Assembly (NCBI RefSeq): GCF_012933555.1
Contig: NZ_JABBPK010000001.1
Location: forward strand, 3,140,001 to 3,204,000
Direction: 5' to 3'
Length of the DNA stretch: 64,000 nt
Source: Niallia alba
GTDB taxonomy: Bacteria; Bacillota; Bacilli; Bacillales; Cytobacillaceae
This document shows positions 36,584 through 45,139 of this stretch, piece after piece. Numbering within the stretch: position 1 is the first letter of the stretch; each line of letters opens with the position of its first letter. A model generated the notes under the pieces. It saw only the letters and a list, made by a program, of their open reading frames with translations. It was not told the origin of the DNA and ran no database searches. A program made the translations under genes and the position numbers.

Positions 36584-36832
36584 TTATTTAAAGTCCTTCC
36601 AGTTCATCGAATTTTCGTTTAATAGTTCTTCAAAGCTTTTATTTTTCTCTTTTTGTCTTCGCTCTTCTCTTTTTCTTTCTTCATCCGCTTTAAGCTTGGC
36701 TTCTTCTTGTTCTTTAAGCTCGTGCTTTTTATCTTTGAGCTGTTTCGCTAATTGCTCGTTCAAAAGATCCCCTAATGTAACGGGCTTATCATCTTGTTTC
36801 GATTTTTGTACATTTTTCCGTTGTTTTGCCAT
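36584..36832 (-). CDS. yqkE: YqkE-like small charged protein (DUF3886)
   Basis: 82 residues from the ATG at 36832 with AAGGAGG upstream. Very rich in Lys, Glu and Arg, with a single long helix (LADEERKREERRQKEK-type register), an opening TLGDLLNEQLAKQLKDKK and a closing SFEELLNENSMNWKDFK. Function unknown. In B. subtilis it follows yqkF directly; here it marks the right edge of the island. It starts a few bases after the OsmC gene and is probably co-transcribed. Confidence 0.85.
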   Translation of the reverse strand: MAKQRKNVQKSKQDDKPVTLGDLLNEQLAKQLKDKKHELKEQEEAKLKADEERKREERRQKEKNKSFEELLNENSMNWKDFK

Positions 36833-36845
36833 CTGGTTATCCTCC

Positions 36846-37295
36846 TTACAATGCAACCTCAATTGTTTCCTCTAGCTTGACTTCGACATTCCCTTTAATA
36901 GCTCTTGTAATCATACAGCTTTCTTCTGCTTTTTGAGCTAGTTTTACTGCAAGCTTTATATCTTTTTCAGTCGCCTCTTTTTTTAATACAATTTTTGGGC
37001 GGTGGATAATCTTTTGATAGGTAAATATACCGTTTGTCACATCTACCACTGCTTCTGATTCCAATGTTAAACTTTCCTTCTCCAACCGACTTCTTTCCAT
37101 CATTGCTGCTAGAGTAATAATAAAGCATGTGGCCGCAGCACCTAGTAACATTTCATCTGGATTTGTTCCTACACCAGGTCCATCCATTTCTTGTGGAATA
37201 GATATTTTTGTTTTTAGATTTCCGCTCTCTATTGTGCCGACATCATTACGATAGCCCGGCCAATCTGCTTTTAAATAAAAATGATGTTCTGCCAT
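36846..37295 (-). CDS. OsmC-family peroxiredoxin-like protein
   Basis: 149 residues of the OsmC/Ohr fold. The two redox cysteines appear in GAAATCFIITLAAMMERSRL and AEESCMITRAIKGNVEV. The sequence is of the SACOL1771-like subgroup, which probably reduces organic peroxides. It is transcribed ahead of yqkE with a 13-base gap. Confidence 0.87.
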   Translation of the reverse strand: MAEHHFYLKADWPGYRNDVGTIESGNLKTKISIPQEMDGPGVGTNPDEMLLGAAATCFIITLAAMMERSRLEKESLTLESEAVVDVTNGIFTYQKIIHRPKIVLKKEATEKDIKLAVKLAQKAEESCMITRAIKGNVEVKLEETIEVAL

Positions 37296-37423
37296 AATTC
37301 AACCCTTCTTTTTCCTATGCTGTATGTATAATAACATATTTTTTAACTCAAGTTATACTAGAGAATTCGATACAGCACAATTGTTTTCTAGTGTCATCAT
37401 TTCTATTTTAGGAGGGAATCTTA

Positions 37424-37555
37424 ATGAGTCAAAAGCGTGATAAAGGATACAGTCAAGCTGGGAAGCCAAATGCTGATACTGTTAAACAAGCAATTGCCGC
37501 AGAAGATTTAGAAAAGGCCGTTCATCCGACAAACAGACAAAACTCCAAACAGTAG
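37424..37555 (+). CDS. Hypothetical 43-residue hydrophilic protein
   Basis: MSQKRDKGYSQAGKPNADTV, then KQAIAAEDLEKAVHPTNRQN and SKQ. GGAGGG stands seven bases before the ATG and an intrinsic terminator follows, so it is very likely translated. The composition (Lys, Gln, Asn, Ala; no Cys or Trp) resembles small spore proteins such as YfhD or Ssp types, but no family signature is clear. Confidence 0.65.
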   Translation: MSQKRDKGYSQAGKPNADTVKQAIAAEDLEKAVHPTNRQNSKQ

Positions 37556-37564
37556 TTCTGCTTA

Positions 37565-37603
37565 ACTGCACTTTCTAATAATAGATGGTGCAGTTTTTAT
37601 ATT
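37565..37603 (+). terminator. Terminator after 43-codon gene
   Basis: ACTGCAC and GTGCAGT pair around a loop of about 16 bases, followed by TTTTTAT. Confidence 0.65.
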
Positions 37604-37672
37604 AATATTTACTTATTCTTCCATGCAAAACAGCTTCAATTTGTAACCATTTTTTTATTCCTGCATAAAATT

Positions 37673-37847
37673 TTTTATCATAAAGTGAAACTTCCATCAG
37701 TGGGGGTTTTCCTTCCTCCCCCGCTGATGGTTAGTTGAACCAATCGGACCTTTACGGACAGTTGATCTCTCACCTATCTTCCTCGTATTCTCATAAGCTT
37801 GAGGCGGAAGTCTTACTGTCTGTTAAGAGAGGGATAAACATTATAGC
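37673..37847 (+). repeat. Two-hairpin repeat, copy 4 (most complete)
   Basis: CCATCAGTGGGGG faces CCCCCGCTGATGG (one G-T wobble change against copy 1). Then CGGACCTTTACGGACAGT is mirrored by ACTGTCTGTTAAG about 80 bases on, ending GAGAGGGATAAA. It lies in the gap before yqkD, on the sense strand, about 115 bases upstream. Confidence 0.82.
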
Positions 37848-37961
37848 CTTCAATGTCTATTTTTGCATAAATAAACAAGCTGTCTATTTTGTTTCTCTAA
37901 GGAGAAGTGATACACTCAAATTAGTTTCTGCTAAATTTATGAACTTACTGGAGGAATCGGT

Positions 37962-38873
37962 TTGAGAAAGCTGTTTCGTTATCTATTTTCTGTATTGTTG
38001 TTTATTACATCTATTGGAGTCTATTGTTCCAATCGATTAATGTATATGAAGAAAAAAGACAATGACTTTATTTTAAAAAGAGAGCAAGAAGCTGGCAGAT
38101 TGGACCCGGTTTCATTTGAAAATTTAACTAAACAAGAAATTACCCTCCCCTCCCCCTATGGCTATGATTTAAAAGCAATTCTAGTGGAGCCTTTTGAAAC
38201 AAAGAAATATATCATCATATCACATGGAGTCACGGAAAATAAAACGAGTTCTATTAAATACATGAACTTATTTTTAGAAAGAGGCTTTAATGGAATTATT
38301 TACGATCATCGGAGACACGGTGAATCCGGCGGAAAAAATACAAGCTTTGGTTATTATGAGAAATTTGACTTAAAGCAAATTGTAGATTGGGTTAGAAGAG
38401 AGAAAGGAAAGGATATAATCCTAGGTATCCACGGAGAATCGATGGGTGCTGCTACCATGATTCTTTATGCTGGCGGGATTGAAGATGGGGCTGATTTCTA
38501 TATTGCCGATTGTCCTTTTTCAGATTTCACCGACCAATTAAATTATCTTATTAAACAAGAAATAAAGTTACCAGGGAAAATCTTCATCCCCATTGCCAAT
38601 ATATTCCTTCGAGCAAGAGCCCGATATTCGATTAAGGATATCTCTCCCATTTCGGTCATTGATAACATTAAAAGCCCAATGCTGTTTATCCATAGTCAAA
38701 AAGATGATTTTATCTTGCCAGAAATGACACAAAAATTATTTGATAAAAAACAAGGTCCTAAAAAATTATTTTTCGCTGTTAATGGCTTTCATGCTCAAAG
38801 CTATAATGAGAACAAAGAAGCGTATGAAAAGGCGATTGATGACTTTTTAAAAGAATATGTGGATATAAATTAA
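37962..38873 (+). CDS. yqkD: Membrane-anchored serine hydrolase YqkD
   Basis: 303 residues. An N-terminal membrane helix (RYLFSVLLFITSIGVYC) is followed by an S9/alpha-beta hydrolase domain with SHGVTENK, the nucleophile elbow GIHGESMGAATM, Asp in HSQKDDFILP and His in NGFHAQSY. It starts at a TTG seven bases after GGAGG. Length and neighbours (yqkE) fit B. subtilis YqkD. Substrate unknown. Confidence 0.88.
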   Translation: MRKLFRYLFSVLLFITSIGVYCSNRLMYMKKKDNDFILKREQEAGRLDPVSFENLTKQEITLPSPYGYDLKAILVEPFETKKYIIISHGVTENKTSSIKYMNLFLERGFNGIIYDHRRHGESGGKNTSFGYYEKFDLKQIVDWVRREKGKDIILGIHGESMGAATMILYAGGIEDGADFYIADCPFSDFTDQLNYLIKQEIKLPGKIFIPIANIFLRARARYSIKDISPISVIDNIKSPMLFIHSQKDDFILPEMTQKLFDKKQGPKKLFFAVNGFHAQSYNENKEAYEKAIDDFLKEYVDIN

Positions 38874-38875
38874 TT

Positions 38876-39086
38876 AAAGGCTGTTTTCGTAAAGTTTGTT
38901 GCGATTACCCGCAGCCGGAATACACTTCGCTGTGGGGCTCGCGCTGATCCTCCTCAGCTTCGCCTCCGGGGTCTCAGACTGTCTCGCTAATCCCCATGAC
39001 GTCTTCGTGTATTCCGGCTGCTCCATTTTTCCAACTAATTCTTTTTTTCGATTGAAAAAACAACAATCCTTTAGAAAACAGCCTAA
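38876..39086 (+). repeat. Hairpin repeat, copy 7 (short form)
   Basis: AAGGCTGTTTTCG to AGAAAACAGCCT, about 210 bp. The stem is GCAGCCGGAATACAC with GTGTATTCCGGCTGC, perfect over 15 bases. A deletion removes the CTTTCCGCGG part of the inner left arm. It lies just after the yqkD stop. Confidence 0.82.
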
Positions 39087-39089
39087 TTA

Positions 39090-39126
39090 AAAAAGGAGTC
39101 ATGTCTTTTGCATGCCTCCTTTTTCT
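39090..39126. terminator. Bidirectional terminator after chemoreceptor gene
   Basis: AAAAAGGAG and CATG pair with CATG and CTCCTTTTT, with one mismatch bulge. T runs on both strands. Confidence 0.75.
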
Positions 39127-39128
39127 AA

Positions 39129-40841
39129 TTAAATTTTAAATTGTTTTATCTTCTCTTGCAAATCTGATGCTAGTTGTGCTAGAGATGTAGAAGAAGCCGC
39201 TATTTCCTGCATGGATGCTACTTGCTCCTCGGTAGCTGCAGAGACGTTTTCCGTACTTGCTGCAGCTTCACTTGCCATGGAATTTACTTCTAAGATAGAA
39301 GCATTGATGGTATTTGTATGCTCTTTTAATTGATTAAGTGATCCACTTACTTCCTCTACTAATATAACTAGTTCATTAACTGACCCTTCAATTTTCTTGA
39401 ACGCTTCCCCTGCGTCTTGAACAATATTTATACCTGCATCTACGTCATTTGCAGCGGTTGTCATGGAGAGAGAAGTATTCTTTGAATCAGTTTGAATTTG
39501 ACTAATTAGATTGGTAATCTGTTCAGCAGATCCTGCCGTTTGTTCCGCTAATTTTCTTACTTCATCAGCTACAACGGCAAAACCTTTTCCTTGCTCCCCA
39601 GCTCTTGCTGCTTCAATTGCTGCATTTAATGCTAATAGGTTGGTTTGTGAAGAAATATCTGTTATTACCTTTGTAATATCCCCAATTTCATTAATTCGAG
39701 ATTCCAATGTAGCAATAGATTGAGCTAGAGATGCTACATTATTATTAATAGATTTCATTTGTGTGGTTACTTCTGAAATTCTTTTTGCACCTTCTGCAGA
39801 TACATCTGACGTTTGCTCGGCTGTTTCTGCGACTTTTTTTGCACGTTCTGTTATGCTTCCAGTCGTTTCATTTACATTACGTATTCCTTCCGAACTTGAC
39901 TCCATTAACCTCATTTGTGTTTCCGAACCTACTGCAAGTTCCTGTATCGTTTCCGAAATATGTTCACTTGCTTTACTGCTTTCTTCGGAACTAGAACTTA
40001 ATTGTTCGGATGAAGAAGCAAGATGATGGGACGTTTCAGACAGCATTTCTATAAGCCCCTTCATCCCATCTGCCATCGTATTATAGCTATCAGATAGGGA
40101 ACCCACTTCATCCTTTCCGATATATGCAGATCTCTCCGAAAAATCTCCTTGTCCCCCTTTTTCCATTAGAGCTTTCAAGCGTTTGATCGGAGCGACAATC
40201 ATTAATGATATATATAAACCAAATAAGACCGCAAGTGCTACGGAAACGATGATAATTCCTGCTGTTACCAGAATCATCGTTGAATAATAGCTTTCATTTT
40301 CTTTAGAAATTCGTTCCGCTTCTGCCTGATTGGTTTCTTGTAATTCATCCAATTGACTATTGATAACATTTGTTTTAGAACGTAGATTTTTTGTATATAG
40401 GTTATAGGCAGAGTCATTAAAATTATTGAGCGCTAGAGAGATAACTTGATCCTGCAGTTGTTCAAAGCCATCATAAACATCTTTAAAGATCTTATAAGCA
40501 TTTGTCTCTTCCTGTGAAAGCTTTATGGCATCAAGTTTTTTAATATATTTATCTGACTCCTCCATATTCTTATTTATCGCTTCTAACAGTTCCTGATTTC
40601 TCTTTTCATCCTCTGTTATCATTAATTCGATAATATAGCTATCGTTTGTACGGCGATAATTTTCTATTTTCGCAATATATGTATTAGGTAATAGTTTCTC
40701 TTCATACATCTTTTGAGAATTACTAGCCATTTCTTTCATCCCATACATTCCAAATAATCCTATTAGTATTAATGCAATTGCACTAAACATAATGATGATC
40801 AATATTTTTTTAGAAATATTGATATTTTGTAAAAATCTCAT
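39129..40841 (-). CDS. Methyl-accepting chemotaxis protein
   Basis: 570 residues. TM1 (about 12-33), an extracytoplasmic four-helix-bundle (4HB_MCP) sensor rich in Glu/Lys/Asn, TM2 (about 188-212), a HAMP domain with [21 protein letters not shown], and a long coiled-coil signalling domain. The hairpin tip is [20 protein letters not shown]. No CheR-docking pentapeptide is seen at the end (ends EKIKQFKI). The ligand is unknown. Transcribed alone with a strong terminator; a CheW-like gene lies 13 kb away. Confidence 0.93.
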   Translation of the reverse strand: MRFLQNINISKKILIIIMFSAIALILIGLFGMYGMKEMASNSQKMYEEKLLPNTYIAKIENYRRTNDSYIIELMITEDEKRNQELLEAINKNMEESDKYIKKLDAIKLSQEETNAYKIFKDVYDGFEQLQDQVISLALNNFNDSAYNLYTKNLRSKTNVINSQLDELQETNQAEAERISKENESYYSTMILVTAGIIIVSVALAVLFGLYISLMIVAPIKRLKALMEKGGQGDFSERSAYIGKDEVGSLSDSYNTMADGMKGLIEMLSETSHHLASSSEQLSSSSEESSKASEHISETIQELAVGSETQMRLMESSSEGIRNVNETTGSITERAKKVAETAEQTSDVSAEGAKRISEVTTQMKSINNNVASLAQSIATLESRINEIGDITKVITDISSQTNLLALNAAIEAARAGEQGKGFAVVADEVRKLAEQTAGSAEQITNLISQIQTDSKNTSLSMTTAANDVDAGINIVQDAGEAFKKIEGSVNELVILVEEVSGSLNQLKEHTNTINASILEVNSMASEAAASTENVSAATEEQVASMQEIAASSTSLAQLASDLQEKIKQFKI

Positions 40842-41002
40842 AGAAGCTACCCCTTTTCTTCATCTAATCCTTTTTTCATATCGACATAGATCGACAATAC
40901 TTTAGGACATTAGGTTGAAAAATTCTATTTTTTTAGAAATAGGAGATTAATGACAAATTTTCGCAATTATAATAGTTATGATTAAAGTAACACCTACACA
41001 AA

Positions 41003-41049
41003 AAAAGAGGATTTGCTATCATTAATGCTTGATAGCAAATCCTCTTTTT
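41003..41049 (-). terminator. msrA terminator
   Basis: GAGGATTTGCTATCA and TGATAGCAAATCCTC give a perfect 15-bp stem extended by A/T runs, seven bases beyond the msrA stop. Confidence 0.9.
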
Positions 41050-41055
41050 ATCCTT

Positions 41056-41568
41056 TTACCAATACTCATTAATGAATTCATCTCGTCCAGACTTTTCTCT
41101 ATCCTCTTTATAATGCTGCTTATTTTTCTTATGATAGTCTTGATGATAGTCTTCAGCAGGATAAAATGGTGCTGCTGGTTCAATTAATGTAACAATCGGC
41201 TTTTTAAATTTTCCACTTTCAGCCATTGCTTGCTTTGATTTTTCAGCAAGCTCTTTTTGCTTTTCATTATGATAAAAAATAGCTGTTCGATATTGTGGTC
41301 CACGATCCTGAAATTGTCCATCTGGATCAGTTGGGTCAATTTGCTGCCAAAATAATTCTAATAATCGTTCATATGGAAATAATTCTGGATCATATGTGAT
41401 TTCTACCACTTCAAAATGTCCAGTTGTTCCTGTTTTCACTTGTTCATAAGTTGGATTCTCCACATGTCCCCCGCTATAGCCAGAAACAATACCTCCAATT
41501 CCTGGAAGTTCTTCGAATGGGGATACCATACACCAGAAACATCCACCAGCAAATGTAGCTTTTTCCAT
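41056..41568 (-). CDS. msrA: Peptide methionine sulfoxide reductase A
   Basis: Reduces the S-epimer of methionine sulfoxide in proteins. 170 residues with the catalytic Cys10 in [17 protein letters not shown] and the conserved [15 protein letters not shown] and [16 protein letters not shown] segments. Normal length for the single-domain enzyme. msrB, its usual companion, is not next to it. RBS GGAG precedes the ATG. Confidence 0.96.
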   Translation of the reverse strand: MEKATFAGGCFWCMVSPFEELPGIGGIVSGYSGGHVENPTYEQVKTGTTGHFEVVEITYDPELFPYERLLELFWQQIDPTDPDGQFQDRGPQYRTAIFYHNEKQKELAEKSKQAMAESGKFKKPIVTLIEPAAPFYPAEDYHQDYHKKNKQHYKEDREKSGRDEFINEYW

Positions 41569-41777
41569 TATCTCTCATCTCCTTAATTGTTCCACTTTTT
41601 AGCATACTATTTTCAAGAAAATTAGCGATAACTCTCTTATTAGATAGAAATTAGTATATAATACTTTGGAGAAAGTTACTATTTTTTTTCTTTATACTTC
41701 CATAGTTAATAAGTTATATGACATAAATACTATTTAATAATAAGGAAAAATTAAATAATAAATTACTTTTACAAAAA

Positions 41778-41954
41778 ATGATACAAAAATCCCTTAAGCA
41801 ATATCACATTGAATCCAATACGCCTCCCCTCAATGAATATGAGGAATTAGCAAATAAAATCATTCATTAAAAAAAACAACATCCTTCCCATGATCTCAAT
41901 GATCTTGTTCAAGATGTAGTTTATGGGTATATTACAGATTCTCCCTATTTTTAA
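41778..41954 (+). pseudogene. yqzH: YqzH-like gene with internal stop
   Basis: MIQKSLKQYHIESNTPPLNE, then YEELANKIIH and a TAA (41868-41870), continuing in the same frame KKQHPSHDLNDLVQDVVYGY and ITDSPYF to TAA at 41954. The whole resembles the 60-70 residue YqzH family (QYHI front, a DVVY.YIT end). The true start, about 10 codons upstream of the ATG, has no usable start codon. B. subtilis yqzH also lies in the yqj-yqk region. It ends a few bases from the convergent yqjQ. Confidence 0.65.
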
Positions 41955-41960
41955 CTGTGT

Positions 41961-42752
41961 TTATTTTTTATTCAAAATGCTGCCAACCAGCTTATCTGCG
42001 ATTCCTGGAAATAGATTATAAAGAACACTTCCCCAATTCATCCACACTGGCAGATTGAGCTCACGTTTTGGATGCAGCATCAATCCCATTACTTTTTCAG
42101 CTACTGTTTCGGAAGACAGCATATATTTTTGAACATTTTTAACATAGTTTCCAGATTTGTCAGCCGTATTGAAAAAAGCGGTCTCAATTGGACCTGGGTT
42201 TACTGCAGAAATTTTGATATTGGAAGTTGCTACTTCCATTCGCAAACTGTTTGTAAAACCTAAAACAGCATGTTTGGTTGCAGCATAAGCACTTGATTTT
42301 GCTGTAGCTAATTTTCCTGCCTGGGAAGCAACATTAATAATATGGCCTCTGTTTTTTTCTAACATAGAAGGCAATACTTCTTTCGTACAAGCAATTACTC
42401 CGATTACATTTACTTGAAACATTTGATCAATATCTGCCATATTCGCTTCGTGGACCATATCAAAAACACCAAACCCTGCATTATTAAGTAGAATATCGAT
42501 AAAGTCGACTTCTTGATAAATCTTTGCAAAAACTTCCTTCACTTGGTTCGTATTACTTACATCCAAAGGATAATAGCAAGCATGGACAGGAAATTGTTTA
42601 TTTATATTGGCACAAATAGCAGCTAACTTTTCTTCAGATCGAGCAAGAAGAATCGGTCGTCCGCCCTTTTGTGCTACTTTTAATGCAATTTTCTCTCCGA
42701 TGCCAGATGAAGCTCCTGTTATTACAATGTTCTTTCCATGTATATTTGTCAT
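41961..42752 (-). CDS. yqjQ: Short-chain dehydrogenase YqjQ
   Basis: 263 residues of the classical SDR type. TGASSGIG (cofactor loop) at about residues 12-19, LLNNAGFG, catalytic Ser in INVASQAG and Tyr/Lys in SAYAATKHAV (YxxxK) are all present. The substrate is unknown; the C-terminal LNLPVWMNWGSVLYNLFPGI is the YqjQ-like membrane-association tail. RBS GAGGTG precedes the ATG. Confidence 0.9.
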   Translation of the reverse strand: MTNIHGKNIVITGASSGIGEKIALKVAQKGGRPILLARSEEKLAAICANINKQFPVHACYYPLDVSNTNQVKEVFAKIYQEVDFIDILLNNAGFGVFDMVHEANMADIDQMFQVNVIGVIACTKEVLPSMLEKNRGHIINVASQAGKLATAKSSAYAATKHAVLGFTNSLRMEVATSNIKISAVNPGPIETAFFNTADKSGNYVKNVQKYMLSSETVAEKVMGLMLHPKRELNLPVWMNWGSVLYNLFPGIADKLVGSILNKK

Positions 42753-42788
42753 ATCTTTTCACCTCGTTAATACGCACTCTTCTTAAAA

Positions 42789-42991
42789 AAAGGCTGTTTT
42801 TGTAAAATTTGTGGCTATGCTCCGCAGCCGGAATACACTTCGCTTTCCGTGGGGCTAAGCTTGAGTCTCCCCAGCTTCGCCTCTGGGGTTTCAGACTGTC
42901 TCGCTAATCCACAGGAGCCTACGTGTATTCCGGCTGCTCCATTTTTCCAACTAATCCTTTTTTTCTATAAAAAAACAACATTCCTTTAGGA
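42789..42991 (+). repeat. Hairpin repeat, copy 8 (short form)
   Basis: AAGGCTGTTTTTG to GGAAATAGCCT. Stem GCAGCCGGAATACAC with GTGTATTCCGGCTGC, perfect over 15 bases. Inner blocks CTTTCCGTGGGGCTAAGC and GTCTCGCTAATCCACAGG. It lies between yqjQ and the DUF3658-like gene; 42992-43131 holds only AT-rich sequence. Confidence 0.82.
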
Positions 42992-43131
42992 AATAGCCTA
43001 AACAAAATATATCTAGTGTGATTATTTTCCTACTAAAATATCACATACTATATTCAAATAACATTAATAATAAAATACTATTTATATTTTTACATAGTAG
43101 ATTTAAAATAACAACTAGGCTATTTACTCCG

Positions 43132-43401
43132 CTATTTCAGGCGCACAAAATAGCGTCTCCTATTTTTGGGGATTCCTTTCATTTCAAATACTCCAGAATA
43201 GACAAGATGACGAATTCGATATTCGAGAAAATTATGGTCTATTAAAAGATTCTCTTCCTCCATTGTTTCCCAAATAAGCTGACTAGTCATTATATAATCT
43301 ATTTGTTCTTCCGCATGCATTCTTTTCCAAGCTTCCACAATTTTGTGATCATAATAATCGATTGCTACCGGTAATATTCGAATGGCTAATTTTCCCACCA
43401 T
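43132..43401 (-). CDS. DUF3658-like C-terminal domain protein
   Basis: 89 residues. DHNFLEYRIRHLVYSGVFEM and KGIPKNRRRYFVRL resemble the DUF3658 domain that normally follows DUF1835 in a protein of about 250 residues. An in-frame stop lies four codons upstream of the ATG, so this is a stand-alone or truncated form. GGATGG is a weak ribosome site. It neighbours the TnpB element. Confidence 0.55.
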   Translation of the reverse strand: MVGKLAIRILPVAIDYYDHKIVEAWKRMHAEEQIDYIMTSQLIWETMEEENLLIDHNFLEYRIRHLVYSGVFEMKGIPKNRRRYFVRLK

Positions 43402-43482
43402 CCTATTTTTCTATTGACAGAAAAGCCTTCTAACTTGCATAATCAATTGAACTACTTACCCCTTATCAACCTTACAGTCTGA

Positions 43483-43560
43483 TTGAAGGGGGAAATTCCT
43501 ACGAACACCAAAGTATCCTTCGGTTATCTTAGTAGGCTACCCCCGCAGTTCCTGCGGTTA
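43483..43560 (-). ncRNA. TnpB guide-RNA (omega RNA) 3' end
   Basis: Minus strand: CCGCAG/CTGCGG hairpin, then a long stem GGGGG ... CCCCC enclosing CCTAC/GTAGG and ACCGAAGG/CTTTGGT pairings, ending TTCAAT. The tnpB stop codon is inside this stem. This is the usual form of the omega RNA scaffold at the element right end; the guide would begin immediately after, below 43483. The RNA 5' boundary, probably within tnpB, is not known. Confidence 0.6.
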
Positions 43561-44713
43561 GAAGTCTTAACGCTTCATTTTTGAGATTGATTGCTGCATT
43601 AATATCTCGATTTTCATGATGGATATGGCATGTTGGACATTCCCATTCACGTAAGCCAAGATTTTTAACCTCTTTGTTTTGGTAGCCACAACAGGAGCAA
43701 AGCTGACTGGACGGAAAGTGCTTTGCAACGGTCACCACCCGTTTTCCATACCAATTTGCCTTGTATTCCATCATGGTTTTGAATTCTGACCATGATACTT
43801 CACTAATGGCTTTGGCAAGGTTGTGATTTTTTAACATATTGGATACAGACAAATCTTCCATCCCGATTATGTCGTGGTTTTTGACAAGATCAGTGGAGAT
43901 TTTGTGCAAGTAATCCCTTCTTGCATTTGCCATTTTCTCGTGAATACAGGCAACTTTTCGTTTGACTTTATACCAGTTTGAGCCACCAACGGCTCGTCTG
44001 CTCATGATTCGTTGAAATTTAGCTAACTTTTCTTCCAATGTGCGAAAGAATTTAGGGTTAGAGAAAGTTGTACCATCTGAAAGAATAGCAAAATTTTTTA
44101 GCCCAACATCTACTCCAATAGCGGAATTTGTTTTTGGTAACTCTTTCACTTCCACTTCTGCACCGATGGAAAGGAAGTATTTTCCTGACGGATTGCGTCT
44201 AATGGTAGCACTCCGTATCTTGCCTTCAACTTCACGACTTTTGGCAAAGCGAACAAGACCAAGTTTAGGAAGCTTAATATACTTACCTTCAACCGCAATA
44301 TTTCCGTTTGTATGCTTTGTCGTGTAGGATTGCACAGGATTCTTCTTCGATTTAAAGCGTGGATACTTATTTTGTTTTTTATAGTATCGTTCAAAAGAAT
44401 CAGCCAAGTTTTCAACCGATTTCTGCAAAGCAATACTATCCACTTCTTCCAGAAAAGAATAGTGTTTCTTTAATTCTGGAATTGCCTTTACTGTTTCATA
44501 TTTGTTCAACCATTTTCCTTTCCAATTATTTGTTGGAAGCTGACTATTTTGAACCATTTCTTCAACAATATACCAATAAGCGTCGTTCTCTTTCTGCTTA
44601 CCTAAAAAGAAATTGAATGTGAACCTCACACAACCAATCGTTTTATGGATGAGTTCCATTTGTTTTTTATTGGGATAGATACGAAACTTATATGCTTTAT
44701 TAACGATCATTGC
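43529..44713 (-). CDS. tnpB: RNA-guided endonuclease TnpB
   Basis: 394 residues from the ATG at 44713 ([20 protein letters not shown]); the longer frame to 44788 is unlikely. It has the N-terminal OrfB helix-turn-helix, the split RuvC nuclease with Asp in [15 protein letters not shown], Glu in [13 protein letters not shown] and Asp in [11 protein letters not shown], and a four-Cys zinc motif CSCCGYQ ... CPTC. All three catalytic acids are kept, so it should be an active omega-RNA-guided DNA nuclease of the Cas12 ancestor type. Confidence 0.94.
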   Translation of the reverse strand, partial: AMIVNKAYKFRIYPNKKQMELIHKTIGCVRFTFNFFLGKQKENDAYWYIVEEMVQNSQLPTNNWKGKWLNKYETVKAIPELKKHYSFLEEVDSIALQKSVENLADSFERYYKKQNKYPRFKSKKNPVQSYTTKHTNGNIAVEGKYIKLPKLGLVRFAKSREVEGKIRSATIRRNPSGKYFLSIGAEVEVKELPKTNSAIGVDVGLKNFAILSDGTTFSNPKFFRTLEEKLAKFQRIMSRRAVGGSNWYKVKRKVACIHEKMANARRDYLHKISTDLVKNHDIIGMEDLSVSNMLKNHNLAKAISEVSWSEFKTMMEYKANWYGKRVVTVAKHFPSSQLCSCCGYQNKEVKNLGLREWECPTCHIHHENRDINAAINLKNEALRLLTAGTAGVAY

Positions 44714-44864
44714 GCTCACTCCCCCAACACGAATATATGTTCTTATTTTACTATAAGAGGATGTGTTTTGGCTATCGCCAACCGACATTCATCTCCCCCT
44801 TATCGTTGGGCTACAGCCCTGCATATAATGGAAGAGGGAGTCTTCTGTCGGAAAATGATAAATT

Positions 44865-45105
44865 TACAGGATGAAATAAGAATAGTAAATGGAAACGGCT
44901 TGCTAGAGAGGAAGTTCCTTAGGCTGAAAGACTTCATCATTGTCCATCTGATTGAATCTACTTAAGAGTAGGTAGGAAAACCTAAACATAATTCGTCGTT
45001 ACCGGTGAAGAGTTGTATAATTATATGCGAATGCTGATTATATATAAGCTAAGGTGGTACCACGGAAAACCTTTTGTCCTTTCTTTTTAACGTAAGGTTT
45101 TTTTC
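44865..45105 (+). promoter_or_regulatory. T-box riboswitch of proI (tRNA-Pro expected)
   Basis: The antiterminator signature AAGGTGGTACCACGG is at 45051-45065. It is followed by the terminator stem AAAACCTT ... AAGGTTTTTTT (45066-45105). Upstream, GATGAA/TTCATC (about 44872 and 44933) with an AGTA element at 44884 looks like stem I. A CCT triplet lies at 44917, but I could not fix the specifier loop. proI of B. subtilis is known to carry a proline T-box. Confidence 0.85.
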
Positions 45106-45139
45106 TTATTTTAGACACATTATTATAGGGGGAGAGAAA

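Larger units (their letters stand above)
43483..44830 (-). mobile_element. IS200/IS605-type element carrying tnpB only
   Basis: tnpB with a structured right end (43483-43560) and, at the left, a palindrome GGGCTACAGCCC (44808-44819) typical of the subterminal hairpins in this family. No tnpA transposase gene is present, so it is an IS1341-like, non-autonomous element. Exact ends cannot be set without relatives. It sits between the DUF3658-like gene and the T-box leader of proI. Confidence 0.75.

Noticed and set aside
36584..36832. Spurious charged ORF
   Set aside because: First suspected because of its extreme Lys/Glu content, but kept as yqkE for its ribosome site, DUF3886 pattern and synteny.
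37735..37965. 76-residue ORF upstream of yqkD
   Set aside because: Mostly repeat sequence; ends at the yqkD start without a domain.
43529..44713. Cas12-type CRISPR effector
   Set aside because: Size (394 residues), zinc motif and IS605-like ends are those of TnpB; no repeats or adaptation genes.
44714..44788. 25-residue N-terminal extension of TnpB
   Set aside because: TnpB proteins begin at the KAYKFRIYP block; the extension covers the element left end.
45074..45139. Upstream start for proI
   Set aside because: The extension is T-box terminator and leader sequence; the ATG at 45140 has a strong ribosome site.
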